Of a stretch of 64,000 nt of DNA, positions 19,035 through 29,371 are shown piece by piece (within the stretch, counting starts at the first letter, position 1; every line of letters starts with the position of its first letter). Made by a program: the position numbers and the translations under genes. Source of the DNA: Verrucomicrobiota bacterium (GTDB taxonomy: Bacteria; Verrucomicrobiota; Verrucomicrobiia; Limisphaerales; J093); the NCBI GenBank assembly GCA_027493615.1, contig JAOSKK010000035.1, forward strand, positions 124,001-188,000, in the 5' to 3' direction. The notes beneath the pieces were generated by a model, which saw only the letters and a program-made list of their open reading frames with translations, was not told the origin of the DNA and did no database searches.

Positions 19035-20015
19035 TCAGCTCCGCAGGAAGTACCCGCGCTGTTTCTCGGTGATCGGCAAACCCAGCCGCTCCATCACCGC
19101 CAGCATGTCCTCCCACACCAGCCGCTTCACCGCCATCGACTGGTTGCGCAAGAGATACGCCGGGTGATAGGTCGGCATCACCGGCGTGTCTTGGAACGTC
19201 AGCCACTGACCCCGCGCCCGTGTGATCCCATCGGTCTTCCCCAGCAAACCCTCGACCGCCGTCACCCCCAGCGCCACGATCACGCGCGGTTGGATGATCC
19301 GGATCTGCTCCAGGAGATAAGGCAGGCAGGTCCCCATCTCCGTGGGCGTAGGCTTGCGATTGCCACTGCTCTGCCCCGGCGTGTCCGGCCGGCACTTCAG
19401 GATGTTGGCGATGTAGACCCGGTCCCGACCCAGCCCCATGGTCTGGATGATGCGGGTCAGCAGTTGCCCCGCCCTGCCGACGAAAGGCTCGCCCTGCGCG
19501 TCTTCGTCCGCCCCCGGCGCCTCCCCCACGAACATCAGCGGGGAATGGATGTCCCCCACTCCGAACACCACGTTCCGGCGGGCCGCCGCCAGATGTTCGC
19601 ACTTGCGGCAGGCCAGGGCCCGGGCCCTGAGCGCCGCCATGGCCGCTTCCTTCTCCGCCGGCGACAGGACCTTCCCCGGGGCGCCCAGCAACGGAAGCCC
19701 CTGAGGCGGCGCCGCCTGCCCGCTCACGGGAGAGCGCTCGATGGCCGGCCGTTTCTCCACCACCGCCGGCTGCGCGGGCGCCACCGGCTGCGCGGGTGCA
19801 GACGGCTTCTCGACGACCGACGTCGCGGCGGGCCGGCGCGCCGACGAACCCGGGGCAAGCGCCGTCGGCTTCACCCCGGCGCGGGTGGATTTCGGCCGTT
19901 CCAACTCCGCCAGGAGTGCGGGGGAAACGTTCACGTGGCGAACCCCGTGTTCCCGTTGCGATTCGAGGTGTCGCAGGGTGGCGTCGAGCAGCTCACGGTA
20001 ACCGGCATCAGACAT
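19035..20015 (-). CDS. type-4 uracil-DNA glycosylase with [4Fe-4S] cluster
   Basis: The enzyme excises uracil from DNA. The C-terminal ~200 residues carry the family signature: GVGDIHSPLMFVGEAPGADED (motif A), AGQLLTRII, and the HPAYLL motif B in MPTYHPAYLLRN. Iron-sulfur ligands are visible in ACRKCEH, ILKCRPD and MGTCLPY. About 120 Pro/Ala-rich residues precede the domain, an extension often seen in this phylum. I chose ATG at 20015 (MSDAGYRELL); the open frame continues upstream into repeat DNA. The total is 326 residues. It is divergent from nothing and stands alone between the cNMP protein and a repeat array. Confidence 0.9.
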   Translation of the reverse strand: MSDAGYRELLDATLRHLESQREHGVRHVNVSPALLAELERPKSTRAGVKPTALAPGSSARRPAATSVVEKPSAPAQPVAPAQPAVVEKRPAIERSPVSGQAAPPQGLPLLGAPGKVLSPAEKEAAMAALRARALACRKCEHLAAARRNVVFGVGDIHSPLMFVGEAPGADEDAQGEPFVGRAGQLLTRIIQTMGLGRDRVYIANILKCRPDTPGQSSGNRKPTPTEMGTCLPYLLEQIRIIQPRVIVALGVTAVEGLLGKTDGITRARGQWLTFQDTPVMPTYHPAYLLRNQSMAVKRLVWEDMLAVMERLGLPITEKQRGYFLRS

Positions 20016-20069
20016 GGGACCAGCGTAGCCGCCGCCGCCCCCCGCGCACGGAAAAACCCCCGCCGCCCC

Positions 20070-20233
20070 GTAGGAGCCGACGTCAGGAGGCTCTGCCATG
20101 GCTGAGTCTCGTCACCTCGACTCCTACCGCGCCCCCCGTAGGAGCCGACGTCAGGAGGCTCTGCCAGGCTTGAGTCTCGTCACCTCGACTCCTACCGCGC
20201 CCCCACCCAGTAGGAGCCGACGTCAGGAGGCTC
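20070..20233. repeat. repeat family A: two hairpin units plus a half unit
   Basis: Each unit of about 58 bases has a first arm GTAGGAGCCGACGTCAGGAG(GCTC), a short loop, and a second arm ending CTCGTCACCTCGACTCCTAC. The arms pair imperfectly with several G-U pairs. Units lie at 20070-20127 and 20138-20195; a lone first arm lies at 20210-20233. The last arm ends right at the GH78 stop codon (20235-20237), so the array sits immediately 3' of that gene. Confidence 0.85.
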
Positions 20234-20234
20234 A

Positions 20235-23200
20235 TCAATGCTGCAACCCCACAACGAAGTCGTACTCGCCCGCCGCCACCTCCAGCATGACGCGACCCGC
20301 CTTCTCCCGCACCCGGCTCACCCCGGGGGCCTCCGTCAGTTCCCGACCGCTCTCGCGGGCGGAACCCACCTCGCTGGTCGGCAGCAACACGGTCGCCCGG
20401 GTGTTGGGCGGCACCTTGAGACGCAACCGGAACCGTGCCTCGTTGCGTTCCCAGGCGGACTCGATCCGGCCCCGCACGGAATCGTAACTCCCCCGTGCCC
20501 ACGTCAGGTCACCCACCGGTTCGGGCGCGATCACGAAGCGCGCGAACCCCGGAGCCGCCGGGTCGGGCCGGATGCCGGCGATCCAGCCGAGGAACCACTC
20601 CTGGATGTGGCCGAGCATGCAGTGGTTCATGGAAGCGCCGGTGTCGGCGTCCCACGCCTCGGGCATCGAGGTCCAGCCGTTGTTCACGATGAAGCCGTAG
20701 CTGCCGAGGTTCGTGCGCGACGTGATCGCGTACAGCACGTCGGAGCGGCCGTACTGCGCGAGGGCCTGGATCAAGTACCAGTGACCAATGTCACCCGCCG
20801 TCTGCTGGAAACGCCGGGTGCGGAGATCCTCGAGCACCCGCTCGAGCACCGCTTTCTCCCGCCCGGGTGGGACCATGCCGGTGACCAGGGCCATGCTGTT
20901 CGCGCATTGCGGGCTGCCGGCGTTGCGGTATTCGTCGGTGCCATTGAACCACCGCCGGTTGAACGCGTCGGTGATTCGCGTCCCCAGTTCACGATAATGC
21001 TGCGCTTCCTGGAACCGCCCCAGCAGCCGCGCCGCCTCAGCCACGATGGCGGTGCACCGCCGGAAGGTCGCCATGGCACTCAGCTCCGTCGGCGTGAACT
21101 GCGACGGCCCCACGGGCTTGCCGTGGCCGTAATCGTACCAATCCCCAAGGCCGGGGATCGGCACCAGGTCGGTGGCCGTGCGCTCGACGTAATCCACGAA
21201 ACCCTTCATGGCCGCGTAACGTTCCTCGAGAACCTCACGATCCCCGTACCATTCGAACACCAGCCACGGCACGACCACCGCCGCCGCGCCCCACTCGGGC
21301 GTGTAGGCAAAGCCGCCGGCAAACGCCGGGAACGCCGGCGCCACCGTCGGCACCAGGCCATCCTCACGCTGCGCCTCGGCACAGTCGCGGGCGACCTTCG
21401 CATAGAAGCCTGAGAGGTCGTACCGCCCCCGCGATCGAGGGCCCCATCAAGTAGGCGACCTCGAGCCAGCCGAGTTTCTCCCGGTGCGGGCAATCCGTCA
21501 GTACATGCGCCAGATTCCCCCGCACGGCCCAGTCGATGATCCGGTCCGTCCGGTTGAACACCGGATTCGAACAGGCGAAGCTCCCGACCGCCGGCAAGGC
21601 CGCGCGCACGTGAACTGAGACGAGTTCCTCGATCACCGGAAGCCCGTCCGGGTTCGGCCGGTCCGCCGGCACCGCACCCTCGACCTGTACATACTGGAAG
21701 CCCGTGTAATAGAACTGCGGGGCCCACGTCTCGACCTCGCCGCCCCGAAGCGTGTACTGCGAATAGTGCGGGCGCCCCACCCCTGCCTGATCGACCAAGC
21801 CGCGACCGTCATTCCGCCGCGGCGTCATCCCCTGACGCTGCTCCGCCGTCACCAAACGCACGGTCTGGCCCGGCCGGCCGCGCACGCGCAGTCGCGGGAT
21901 GGCCGATGCGTTCTGCCCGAAATCGTACACGAAAACCCCCGGCTGAGGTTCGTCCACCCGCACCGGCGCGAACCACTCGTGCGCCTTCATCGGCGGAGCC
22001 GACGCCGCCACGAGCGCTCCGCCGGGCCCCGCCCACTCGCTCGCGGCGGACCAGGCCGCGTCGGAGAAACCCGGCACGTTCCAGCCCGCGGGCCAGCGGC
22101 GCGCGTCATAGTCCTCGCCGCCCAGGATGGCGCTGTGCGTGATGGGGCCTTCGGTGGTCTTCCAGGAGTCATCGCTCACCACGACCTGTTCGCTGCCATC
22201 GGCGTAGAAGAGGTGCGCCTGCAAGATCAACTGCAACGGACGATCGGCGTGCACCCCATGCACACGGCGGTCCCCGAGGGTGTTGTAGAATCCTTTCCCC
22301 AACATCACGCCGAACGTGTGGGGACCCGCCGTCTGCAATGCCTCGGTCAGGTCGAAGGTGGAATAATACACGGTCTTCTCGTAGGCCGACCACGCGGGAT
22401 CGAGGAAATGGTCGCCGACCTTTCGTCCGTCCAGGAACAGGTCGTAATGTCCCAGCCCGGACACATGCACCAGCGCGCGCTGCACGGGCTGCGGCACGGC
22501 GAAGTCCTTGCGGAAGAGCGGCAGCCCGCCCGCGGCCGGCAATCGCACCCCCCGCTGCCATTCACCCCCGCCCCACGGAGCCACCACGACGGCCGGCAAC
22601 GCGCCGGTGAGCTCACGGTGGCCCCCTCCCCGGTTGTGTGGCTGGCCGAATGCCAGGACCCGTCGCTCACCACCGTTTGCACGTCCCCCGCCTTCGTGCG
22701 CAAGACCAGCTTCAACAACACGCCGGCCGGATTGGGAGTCGTGCCGCCGTTGTGCGCCCGTACCACGATCCGGTTTGTGCCCGGCTCGAGCCACGCGCTC
22801 ACGTCCGCCGCCGACGCCGTCTCCCACGCCTCCACGTCGGCCACGCGCTGCCCGTTCATCCAGACCTCGCCGCCGTTGTCGATGGTCGCCAGCAACCGGG
22901 CCTGGGAAACCGCCTTTCCCGCCGTCCACGAAAAGCGGGTCTCGAACCAGCGCTCCACGCCGCTGGCCACGCGCGGCGGGCGCACCTCGCTCGCCGGGTC
23001 CGTCCAGGCAGGTTCGGCATGCCAGATCCAACTCGCGCCGGCGAAATCGAGAGCCTCGTCAAGGGGCGGCCCCGATCCATTTCGCCTCCCAATCCGTCGG
23101 GCGCAACAAACCCATCGTCCAAGAGGCCGGACCGGACCATTGCGACCGACGACCTTCCTCGTCCCACACCCGGACCTTCCAACAGACCGTCTGCGACGAA

Positions 23201-23450
23201 CGCAACGGCCGGCCGAGGTAACGGACATGAGTTGTCTCGTCCGACGCCACCCGGCCGCTGTCCCAGAGATCCGCCTCGTCCCGCGCCAGCCGCTCGGCGG
23301 ACGAAGCCACCAGCACCTGATAGCCACTCTGGCAGGCACCGCGCGCGACGCCTTCGAGTTGCCACGACAAGCGCGGCTGCGCGGCGTCGATGCCCAGCGG
23401 TTGGACCTCGACTCACAACGCAACCCAACAGGCTGCACGCTCGCCGGCGC
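20235..23450 (-). CDS. GH78 alpha-L-rhamnosidase region (four frameshifts)
   Basis: This region encodes a GH78-type alpha-L-rhamnosidase, which removes terminal rhamnose from polysaccharides. In order: an N-terminal Fn3-like domain (PLGIDAAQPRLSWQLEG, WDSGRVASDETTHVRYLG), a carbohydrate-binding-like sandwich (RWFETRF, AHNGGTTPNPAGVLLKL), the GH78 strands (SGLGHYDLFLDGRKVGDHF, ILGGEDYDARR), and the (alpha/alpha)6 barrel with LTDCPHREKLGWLE, LGDWYDYGHGKP and GWTSMPEAWD. Frame changes lie near 23410, at the 23070 C-run, at 22622-22626 and at 21426-21430; each is fixed by one base. The open frame joins the preceding GH106/zincin region without a stop, so this could be the C-terminal half of one ~2,500-residue protein. 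My 5' boundary is therefore only a domain limit. Confidence 0.82.
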
Positions 23451-26400
23451 ATCGGAGGCAGCGGCGTGTTTGGTGACGGGGCCCCCGGCCGCCCAGGCTT
23501 GCGGCGTGAGGCCCAGCCGCCGCCGGGGTTGATCTGGCGTGGCAGTTTCGCCCCGATAGTAGTCGCGCGTGAAACCGCTCGCGTTGTGATAAATCGAGTT
23601 GGGGATCGGGCGGGCGTCCGTCTCGTCTTCCAGCACGTACGATTCGCCGGTTGGCCAGTGCACGTAGCGCGTGTCCGTGTCATTGATGTGGTTGTCCACC
23701 GCCGGTTTCGGCGCTGTGCCGGCCGCCTCGAAGTAGAACAGGAGACTGTGTCCCCATTCATGCTTGAAGACGTTCCGATGTTCCGCTGAGAGATACTCGA
23801 CCGGCACCGCGCAGTAGGTCGGCTCCGTGCCGCGCGGCAACGCCAACCCGCCGGCGTCGGCGACGGTCAGGGGTTGGCCGTTGAGCACGTTGGTCCCGGT
23901 CCCCTTCCAAAGCACGACGATGGAATCGAAGCGCGGCTCGACGTCCGGGGCCACGATGTCCCAGCCGGGCCAGTACCCGTGGCCTTCCTCGAGCCGGGTG
24001 AGCGGTCGCAGGGGAAACCGGATGGTCGTCACCGGGCGCTGCAAACCCCCGGTGAGTGCCGGCACGTCATCGTCGAAGAAGCGTTGGGCCTGGCGGACGG
24101 CGCGCTCCCGTTCCTCCGGCGTCATCTGCGCCACCAGATGGACCGCGCCATTCTCGTTGGTGAACGCGAAATCGGTCTGGCTGTAGATCAGGACCAGCAC
24201 CTTCCACCGCGGCACTTCACGTTGCAGGGTCACGGGCCCGAGCAGACCGGAGGGCAGGAGCGGCGAGTCTTTGGTGAACGGATTCCAGGTGGTCCACGTC
24301 ACTCGCTGATCCGCTGGCAACGCCGCATCCCCGATGAGCCGGTTGGGCCACAGATTGGCAACCGTCACTTCCAGTCGATTCACCCCCGGCCTCAGCGCCT
24401 CCGTCACGTCCACAGCCCAGGGCGCGGTCCACACCACGCCCAGATCCTGTTCGTTGAGCCGCACCTGCGCCATCACCTCCACCCGCCCGAGATCCAGGAA
24501 GACCCGCGACTTCGCACTTTCACCCTCCGACTTCGCCCATCGCCCATCGCCTTCCGGTCTCCACTCAAACTCCGTGCGGTACGTGGCGAGGCCCGAGAAA
24601 TGCCTCACCCCGGGCTCCGGGTGTTGCGCCCAGTCAAACAGGGCATCCGCGGCCAACCGGTCCGGCGCACCGCGGCCCGGCTGAAAGTGCACCTCCCAGG
24701 GCCCGGTCAGATCCGCCACGCCGCTCCGCTCGGCAAAGTTGCGCTCCTCCTGCGGCGTGCCCTTCACCGGCTCGCGAAACACGACAAACCACGACTGGTG
24801 CGGGGCGAACCGCAGCGGCACCGTGACCCGCCCGTGGCGCTCGAGGTACTCCGGCAAGGCACGTTGCGTGCCCGTGATGGCATCCCAAAGCTCGGGTTGC
24901 TTCCCGCTCACCCGGAACGTCGCGTTCACGACAAGCGGCACCGCTTCCGGGTTCGCCACGAAATAGAGGTCCACGTCGCCGTCGCGACGATGCGTGTAGC
25001 GGAGCGGGGCGTCCGCCTCGAGATCTGGCGGCACTCCCAGACCGGCCAGCACCTCGGCGGCAACAGCATAGTCAGGATAGAGCTCCGGCGCCTGGGCTTC
25101 CGCTTTGGGCTTGTTCCACGGCCCCATCTCGAGTGGTCCCAGTTCGAGCACCGGCAGCCAGTCCGGCGTCCGTGCTGACTGCCGTTGCCAACCGTCCGCG
25201 ACCGCCAGCGCGCTCACCCAACTCGCATCGGTCGCCAGATGGACGGTCCGGCCATCGCGCCAGCGCACCTCGAGCGCGCCAATCCAACCGGCCGGGTTCG
25301 GCGCGTCCCCGCCATTCTCGGCCGCCACGGCAAACCGGTTCGCTCCGACGAGGAGCAGCGGGCCCACGTCGAACGTGAACGTCCGATGAAAGTTGTCGCC
25401 CTCGCCAACCCGCACGCCATTCACCCAAACCGTGAAGCTGTTGTCCGCGGTGATCGCCAGTCGCGCCATCTCAATGCCGGCCACGTCCTCAAGGGCCAGG
25501 TCTCGACGGAAGAACCGTCGGCCCACGGGCGCGGCCGTCGCGGGCCGGCCTTCGCGGTGCCAGATCCAGCGCGCCTCCGCCAACGGACTCGTCGGCCGTT
25601 GCACCCTGGCGCTCGCGCCGCGCACCGGACCGCCCCAGAAGACCCGACCCAGGCCATGCGACCGCCCGGTCAACCGGGGCGGCGCTTCCCCACCACCCCA
25701 CAGTTCGTCTGCCAACGCCCGCACTTCCACGTCGCATGCCGGATAGCCGGCGAGACTTGGCGACTTCCGGGGGGCGCGCCGATGACGGTGGCGCCGGCCG
25801 CCACCAGTTCCTTCACCTTGCGCAGCAACCCGGGGGTCATCGTGTCCAGGTCCGGCAACACCAGCACGCGGTAACTCATCCCGTGAGGCAGGATCAGCCG
25901 ACCGTCCCGCACCGCCATCCGCTCGACCAACACCTCCGGCGCGCACCCGTCGAAGTTGTAGCCCCGCCGATCCAGCATCGCGCCCTGCAGCGCCGACGGC
26001 GGGGGGCGGAACACGTGCGGCGCGCCCTCCCCCGCCAGATAACAGATATCCGCCACGGGCAACCCGCGACGCAGCAGGAACTGGCAGCGCGCCAGATACT
26101 CGTGGTAAGCCGGCACCAACTCCCACCAGGTCTGCGTCCGTTCCCAATGCACCCCCGTACGGCCCCATCGTCATCCCCGGCCAGCGATCCTGCCACGGCT
26201 GATGCTGGTAGCGATGAAACACGATCCGGTTGATGCCCGTCGCCAGCGCCCAGTCGCCCTGCGCCTTCATCGCCCCCGGATACAAACGCCACCGTTCCCC
26301 GTCAGCGGCCGTGAACGCCTCCGCCGCCACAATCGGCCGTCCCAGCGTGTGCGCAATCGACGTGGCCTCAAAGCACGTGAACTCGGTATCGAACCCATAG

Positions 26401-27747
26401 CCCTTCGCCCAAAACTCGCACATCGGAACGTCCGCCACGCCGCCGAGACTCAGATCGGCCGTCGGGTTCATGTCGTAAGGCTCGATGGACAACCCGAACC
26501 CGTGCCGTCGTCCCAGGGTCTTCAGATGCCCGGCGTGGTGCTCGATCACCAGCTCCTGCGCCGTCTGGCGCAAGTCCCACAGGAAGCGTTCTGACACCTC
26601 GACGCTCTCCACCGCCCGGCCCGTGAACACCGGCAGGTAACGCCAGAGATCATAACCGCGCCGTTGCCGGAATGCGGCGCGCAACCCCGGCGACCAGTTC
26701 TGGGAGCTCATCTCCCAACTGTCGATGTGCAGCATCGTCCAACCGCGATCCTCAATCGACCGCGGCCCGAGCGTCTTGAGCAAGGACCCCACAAACGCCT
26801 CGAAGTGCAGCTCCAGCGCCGCCGGATCGAACTTGTCCGACTCGAGCCCCACCCCCGCCTGCGGCGCCGGACGCGTGTTCTGACCCGTGCTCGTCCGGCC
26901 CATGCGCAGGATCGTCCAGTCTCCTGCCGGCACGTCCCACTCGAGCCGGCCCTCGGCGGTCAACCGGTCCGTCAAATCCAGGACCTTCTCCGGATCCACG
27001 CACTCGCTGGCCGCCCAGACGGGATGCTCCGCCGGCGCCGGCAGGTACGGTTTCACCCCTGCCTGCGACGAGTACGGCGCACGCGTGTACAGCGCCTTCT
27101 CGTCGATCTCCGCCAATCGCCGCCCGCCCACCGGCGTCGGAAACGCCAGCACCGCCACGTCCTGGTAAAACCTCTTGCGCGCCTCCTCGAGCGCTGGCGG
27201 TAACGCGCCTTCGCCGAAGAACGGCTTCCGCGGCGACGGTTGGGGCAGCACCGCCGAGAACCGCGCCGGTCCGCTGACCGTCGTTTCGCTGGCCACCAGA
27301 TGCTGCATCGAACGGTCGGGCGGAATCCACGGTCCACCGCTGCCGGTCCAGCCCGGACCCGCGTTGAGGGTGATCTGCAACCCGAGCCGCTCCGCCTCGC
27401 GAACGGCGTGCGCGAACAGCTCCCGCCACGCCTCGCTCAGGAACGGCACGGGTCCCCGCGGAATGCCCACGTCGACTTCCATGAGAATCACCCCGCCCAG
27501 ACCCGCCCGGTGGATCGCTTCGAAATCCGCCGTGATCCCCTCCCGGCTGAGATTGCCGTCCATGATGAACCAGTAGGTCCAGGGCCGCGCCGCAAACGGG
27601 GGCACGAAAGCCCGCCCGCAGCTCCTCCAGCACCCCCGCCCCCGCCCCCGGCTCGTTGGCCGCGGCCCAGCCGGCAGGAAGGGACAGGTGGAACGCGAGG
27701 CAGGTCAAACCCAGCGCGGAGAGCGCCGCCCGCCGGAGCAGGATCAT
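23451..27747 (-). CDS. GH106-like glycoside hydrolase joined to a zincin (HExxH) domain
   Basis: The ATG at 27747 opens a signal peptide (LSALGLTCLAFHLSLPAGWAA). The first ~1,140 residues resemble GH106 alpha-L-rhamnosidases: WTYWFIMDGNLSREGI, GLGGVILMEVDVGIP, ITLNAGPGWTGSGGPW and MLHIDSWEMSSQNW. A C-terminal beta-sandwich follows (FSGLATYRTEFEW, LDLGRVEVMAQVRLN, LWPNRLIGD). From about 24215 the same frame enters a new domain (RWKVLVLIYSQTDFAF) with the metal-binding motif FKHEWGHSLLFYFEA and the conserved AVDNHINDTDTRYVHW. Breaks: an extra base near 27607, one at the C-run 26152-26156 and a compensating missing base at 25769-25774. It begins 24 bases after the maturation protease. The fusion is in frame, but its reality depends on sequence quality. 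Confidence 0.78.
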
Positions 27748-27771
27748 GTAGGAGTGCAGCACGGCGAGAGC

Positions 27772-28242
27772 CTATCGGGCAGCCGGTGAAACGCCAGCCG
27801 TCTCGAGCCAGTCGGCGAGCAACCTCCGGCCCGCCTCGACCGCGCCGATCGCCCGCGGCGAGAGCGCGGCGCCGAACGCGAAGTCAGCCGCCGGAAGCGT
27901 CAGCAGCCACGCCGGGGGCACCACGCCAAAGGTGAGCCGGGTGAGCTGCAGCAGACTGGCCGGACTGTAGTGGTGTCCCGGCGGAGGACCGGTGAACGGC
28001 GGGACCTCGAGCGGACGCATCGCCGCCGGTTCCTCGGTGCACGTGGCATCCACAAACACCACGGCCCGGGCCGCGGCCACACGGCCGGCCAGTTCCGGCG
28101 TGAGTTGGTGCACCGCCAGGACTTCGACGCCGGCCGGCTGACCCGCAGCTTCGAGCACCTCAATCAGGCGCACCCCCGCCGCATCGTCGCCTCGCAGCGG
28201 GTTGCCGAAACCAATGATCAACACGGGGCCAGGCCCACTCAC
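27772..28242 (-). CDS. hydrogenase-type maturation protease (HycI/HoxW family)
   Basis: Members cleave the C-terminal tail of the NiFe-hydrogenase large subunit after metal insertion. The 156-residue product starts VLIIGFGNPLRGDDAAGVRLIEVL, the classical GxGNxLxxDD motif with a nickel-binding Asp, and has a second acidic site in AVVFVDATCTEE. A His-rich stretch (PPPGHHYSPASLLQL) corresponds to the metal-ligand His. I chose GTG at 28242, which overlaps the acpS stop as GTGA. No hydrogenase structural gene lies in this window, so its substrate must be encoded elsewhere. Confidence 0.88.
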   Translation of the reverse strand: MSGPGPVLIIGFGNPLRGDDAAGVRLIEVLEAAGQPAGVEVLAVHQLTPELAGRVAAARAVVFVDATCTEEPAAMRPLEVPPFTGPPPGHHYSPASLLQLTRLTFGVVPPAWLLTLPAADFAFGAALSPRAIGAVEAGRRLLADWLETAGVSPAAR

Positions 28243-28619
28243 GGCTGATCCCAGACCACCACCGCGGTGGCGTAGTTCTCGGTGTGGCTGAGGCTGAGAT
28301 GGAGCGTGCCGCCGCCGCGGCTGGCGAGCAACCGTTCCCCATCGCCGTGCAGGATCACGTACGGCTGACCCGAGTCGTGCCGGGCCACCTCCATATCCTG
28401 CCATCCGAGGGCGGCGCCGATGCCCGTGCCGAACGCCTTCGAGATCGCTTCCTTGGCGGCAAAACGGGCGGCGAAATGCGGCGCGGGATGGGCGAAGGCC
28501 TGGCAGTACCGGATTTCACGGGGGCGCAGGATCCGGTTCAGGAAACGCTCGCCAAAGCGCTCGACCACCGACCGGATCCGCGCGACCTCGATGAGGTCGA
28601 TCCCGACGCCGACCACCAT
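28239..28619 (-). CDS. acpS: holo-[acyl-carrier-protein] synthase
   Basis: The enzyme transfers 4'-phosphopantetheine from CoA to acyl carrier protein. The 126-residue product shows both family motifs: GVGIDLIEVARI at the N-terminus (Mg-binding Asp) and FAAKEAISKAFGTGIG in the middle (catalytic Glu and Lys). LHLSLSHTENYATAVVV is at the end. Length and intact frame are as expected. It starts 3 bases after pdxJ. The pdxJ-acpS order is also found in enterobacteria (established arrangement), which supports both calls. Confidence 0.95.
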   Translation of the reverse strand: MVVGVGIDLIEVARIRSVVERFGERFLNRILRPREIRYCQAFAHPAPHFAARFAAKEAISKAFGTGIGAALGWQDMEVARHDSGQPYVILHGDGERLLASRGGGTLHLSLSHTENYATAVVVWDQP

Positions 28620-28622
28620 GGC

Positions 28623-29363
28623 TCAGCCCCGGTAATCCCGCATCAGCGCCAGCAGATCGCGCACCGCCCGGTCCAGGCCGGTGAAGACGGCACGGCTGAT
28701 GATGCTGTGGCCGATGTTCAACTCGACGAGGTGCGGCACGGCGTGGAGCGCGGGGAGGTTGACATAGTTGAGTCCGTGGCCGGCGTTGACACGCAGGCCC
28801 AGCTCGTGGGCCAACCGGGCCGCGTCCCCAAGACGGTCGAGCTCACGGGAGCGGGCCCCAGGATCGGCGAAATGCTCGGCATAGGAGCCGGTGTGAAGTT
28901 CCACAAACTGGCTGCCCGTCTCGGCGGCGGCCCGAACCTGGGCCGGGTCCGGGTTGATGAAGAGGCTGACTTCGATGCCGGCCGCGTTCATCTGTTCGCG
29001 GGTCGCCGTGAGCGCGGCCAGGGCGCCCACGACCTCCAGGCCGCCCTCGGTCGTGACCTCGCGACGGTGTTCGGGCACCAGGCACACGATGTCGGGCTTG
29101 AGCCGCAAGGCGATCTCGATCATGGCGGGCGTGTTGGCCATCTCGAGGTTGAGGCGGGTGCGCACCACGTCGCGGAGACGCCAGACGTCGCGATCGAGAA
29201 TGTGCCGGCGATCCTCGCGCAGGTGGGCGGTGATGCCGTGGGCGCCCGCGGCTTCGCAGACCCGCGCCGCCTCGATAGGGTCGGGTTCACCGGTCTCGCG
29301 ACCCCGGTAGCGGGCCTCGCGGAGGGTGGCGACGTGGTCGATGTTGACGCCGAGCTTGAGCAT
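28623..29363 (-). CDS. pdxJ: pyridoxine 5'-phosphate synthase
   Basis: PdxJ condenses 1-deoxyxylulose 5-phosphate with 3-amino-2-oxopropyl phosphate to form pyridoxine 5'-phosphate. The 246-residue TIM barrel begins KLGVNIDHVATLREARYRG and contains GADGITxHLREDRRHI (read here GAHGITAHLREDRRHI). It also shows NLEMANTPAM, CLVPEHRREVTTEGG, VSLFINPD, VELHTGSYA and NAGHGLNYVN, all family landmarks with active-site Lys/His/Glu positions retained or conservatively changed. I chose ATG at 29363 because similarity begins there; the frame is open for 30 codons upstream inside the preceding gene. Confidence 0.95.
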   Translation of the reverse strand: MLKLGVNIDHVATLREARYRGRETGEPDPIEAARVCEAAGAHGITAHLREDRRHILDRDVWRLRDVVRTRLNLEMANTPAMIEIALRLKPDIVCLVPEHRREVTTEGGLEVVGALAALTATREQMNAAGIEVSLFINPDPAQVRAAAETGSQFVELHTGSYAEHFADPGARSRELDRLGDAARLAHELGLRVNAGHGLNYVNLPALHAVPHLVELNIGHSIISRAVFTGLDRAVRDLLALMRDYRG

Positions 29364-29371
29364 GGGCGGGA

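Noticed and set aside
20070..20233. CRISPR-like appearance of the tandem array
   Set aside because: Only two and a half units, the 'spacers' are loops and similar arms of one hairpin, the arms recur elsewhere singly, and no cas gene is near.
22347..22600. C-terminal end of the 1,752-codon frame as true protein
   Set aside because: After the break at 22622-22626 the GH78 motifs continue in another frame, so these last codons are out of frame.
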